Below, in pieces: positions 42,777 to 43,406 of a DNA stretch of 43,406 nt. This DNA comes from an uncultured Blautia sp. (GTDB lineage Bacteria > Bacillota > Clostridia > Lachnospirales > Lachnospiraceae). The notes beneath the pieces are model-generated. The model was not told the DNA's origin. It saw only the letters and a list, made by a program, of their open reading frames with translations, and searched no databases. The stretch lies in NCBI GenBank assembly GCA_900540785.1, contig UQHF01000033.1, positions 1 to 43,406 on the forward strand, given 5' to 3'. The stretch's first letter is position 1, and each line of letters begins with the position of its first letter. The position numbers and the translations under genes are program-made.

Positions 42777-42976
42777 GCTTCTTCCTCCTCGTAAATAAAA
42801 ATTTCCTCAATACTCATGTTAAAATATCGGGCAATTCGAAATGCCAGCAATATGGACGGATTATAACGTCCATTCTCCAGCGAACCAATCGTCTGTCTTG
42901 ATACTTTTAAAACAGATGCAAGTTCTTCCTGATTAATTCCGCGTTCTTTGCGAAGTTCTTCCAGTCGATTTTGCAT
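42773..42976 (-). CDS. Xre-family HTH transcriptional regulator (short)
   Basis: The 67-residue protein is nearly only an HTH_3 domain (LEELRKERGINQEELASVLKVSRQTIGSLENGRYNPSILLAFRIA) followed by FNMSIEEIFIYEEE. This is the YozG-type short repressor. AGGAGAGG precedes the ATG. Two copies of a palindrome flank its promoter, so it is probably autorepressed. Its membrane-protein gene overlaps by 4 nt. Confidence 0.92.
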   Translation of the reverse strand: MQNRLEELRKERGINQEELASVLKVSRQTIGSLENGRYNPSILLAFRIARYFNMSIEEIFIYEEEEA

Positions 42977-42995
42977 AATCCTCTCCTTTGTTTAT

Positions 42996-43011
42996 GGAAA
43001 GTAAACTTTCC
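42996..43011 (-). promoter_or_regulatory. Operator palindrome 1 of the HTH regulator
   Basis: The 16-bp palindrome GGAAAGTAAACTTTCC lies between the -10 region and the start codon, in the transcribed leader. Confidence 0.7.
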
Positions 43012-43023
43012 TTTTCTGATTTT

Positions 43024-43052
43024 AATATATAACTTTCACGGAGAAATGTCAA
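43024..43052 (-). promoter_or_regulatory. Promoter of the HTH/membrane-protein pair
   Basis: The minus strand has a perfect TTGACA (43052-43047), a 17-nt spacer and TATATT (43029-43024). The start codon is about 48 nt downstream. Confidence 0.85.
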
Positions 43053-43063
43053 GTTTACTTTCC
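43051..43063 (-). promoter_or_regulatory. Operator copy 2 overlapping the -35
   Basis: AAGTTTACTTTCC (43051-43063), read on the minus strand as GGAAAGTAAACTT, repeats 13 of the 16 positions of the other palindrome and overlaps the -35. The pair of sites brackets the promoter as expected of autorepression. Confidence 0.65.
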
Positions 43064-43143
43064 ATTCTCCCGCAGTACGCTCCTACGCGAAGCGTTTTTT
43101 ATGTTATGGAACATTACGGAGTAATTTCCTATAGCAAAAAAAA

Positions 43144-43175
43144 TCCCTGACTATGCTTTTGCACATAATCAGGGA
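43144..43175 (-). terminator. Terminator 2 of the tRNA cluster
   Basis: Stem TCCCTGA(C)TATG / CATA(A)TCAGGGA with an inner loop is followed by TTTTTTTT on the minus strand. It backs up the nearer terminator. Confidence 0.75.
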
Positions 43176-43211
43176 AAATCTTAAAAAATATACACTTATA
43201 AGCCACAAAAA

Positions 43212-43236
43212 AGAAATGCTGTTTTACAACATTTCT
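43212..43236 (-). terminator. Terminator 1 of the tRNA cluster
   Basis: AGAAATG / CATTTCT, with further pairing TGT/ACA inside, is followed by TTTTTTG on the minus strand, 16 nt after tRNA-Leu. Confidence 0.75.
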
Positions 43237-43251
43237 CCTTCTTTTGAATAC

Positions 43252-43337
43252 TGCCGCAGACCGGAATCGAACCGGTACGAGAGGTTAGTCCCGCAGGATT
43301 TTAAGTCCTGTGCGTCTGCCAGTTCCGCCACTGCGGC
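43252..43337 (-). tRNA. tRNA-Leu (anticodon TAA)
   Basis: The 86-nt tRNA has acceptor stem GCCGCAG / CTGCGGC, D-arm GTGGCGGAACTGGCAGACGC, anticodon stem CAGGA / TCCTG with loop CTTAAAA (anticodon TAA), a long variable arm (CGGGACTAACCTCTCG) and T-arm CCGGTTCGATTCCGG. CCA is not encoded. Confidence 0.95.
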
Positions 43338-43353
43338 ATATATTGAAAGGTTA

Positions 43354-43406
43354 TGGGGCCTACAGGGCTCGAACCTGTGACCCTCTGCTTGTAAGGCAGA
43401 TGCTCT
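43354..43406 (-). tRNA. tRNA-Val (anticodon TAC), truncated at window end
   Basis: Seen from the anticodon arm to the discriminator: anticodon stem TCTGC / GCAGA with loop CTTACAA (anticodon TAC), T-arm ACAGGTTCGAGCCCTGT and 3' acceptor strand AGGCCCC with discriminator A. The 5' part lies beyond the window. Confidence 0.9.

Noticed and set aside
1..43406. CRISPR array
   Set aside because: I saw no regularly spaced direct repeats of 24-40 nt anywhere.

Overview
The window looks like the chromosome of a low-to-mid GC Gram-positive anaerobe of the Lachnospiraceae type (Blautia/Ruminococcus-like). This rests on Clostridia-style genes (a DUF4179-type ECF-sigma partner, a CmpB-type membrane protein, YesMN two-component genes, Tn4451/Tn916-type accessory genes), strong AGGAGG ribosome sites and TTGACA/TATAAT promoters. 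The species call is inference.

Layout. (1) 1-8.5 kb is an AT-rich defence island, all on the minus strand. An operon runs from a consensus promoter near 5.3 kb: a small DUF1413-like protein, a Vsr mismatch endonuclease, a C5 cytosine methyltransferase, a double-ATPase GHKL protein carrying a histidine-kinase H-box, and a receiver-domain response regulator with an unrecognised C-terminal half. Upstream lie a serine-recombinase remnant, a HEPN-motif protein with an HNH nuclease, and an Mrr-like nuclease. (2) About 8.5-12.96 kb is a decayed mobilizable element: a Tn916 orf7/orf8-like sigma factor and HTH pair, a cysteine-rich KTR protein, a probably truncated Ntn-hydrolase, a mobC remnant, tnpW and an intact large serine recombinase. 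It abuts the 3' end of rlmD. (3) 12.96-31.7 kb is mostly core: rlmD, pcrA, a CmpB-type membrane protein, tRNA-Arg, a MacAB-like export operon, an M18 aminopeptidase, an unusual ABC-ATPase, an ABC exporter with a G10 tract at its ribosome site, a histidine phosphatase, a Rieske-FAD oxidoreductase and an ECF sigma/membrane partner pair. (4) 31.8-42.3 kb is a glycan-utilisation locus: MalF/MalG-type permeases diverging from a binding protein, a Gfo/Idh/MocA oxidoreductase, a YesM-type kinase, a YesN-type AraC regulator and a cytoplasmic DUF4091/GH123-like protein. (5) 42.3 kb to the end has an autoregulated HTH/membrane-protein pair and a tRNA-Leu/tRNA-Val cluster.

How the genes may work together. 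The most unusual system is the dcm-vsr operon. Its GHKL protein joins a MORC/Hsp90-like ATPase half to a histidine-kinase half (H-box His about 499) and is followed by a complete receiver domain. This suggests that DNA or methylation sensing is passed by phosphotransfer to an effector. In the glycan locus an oligosaccharide would be imported by a transporter without its own ATPase, hydrolysed inside the cell, and sensed by the YesMN pair. Both readings are inference from domain content and gene order.
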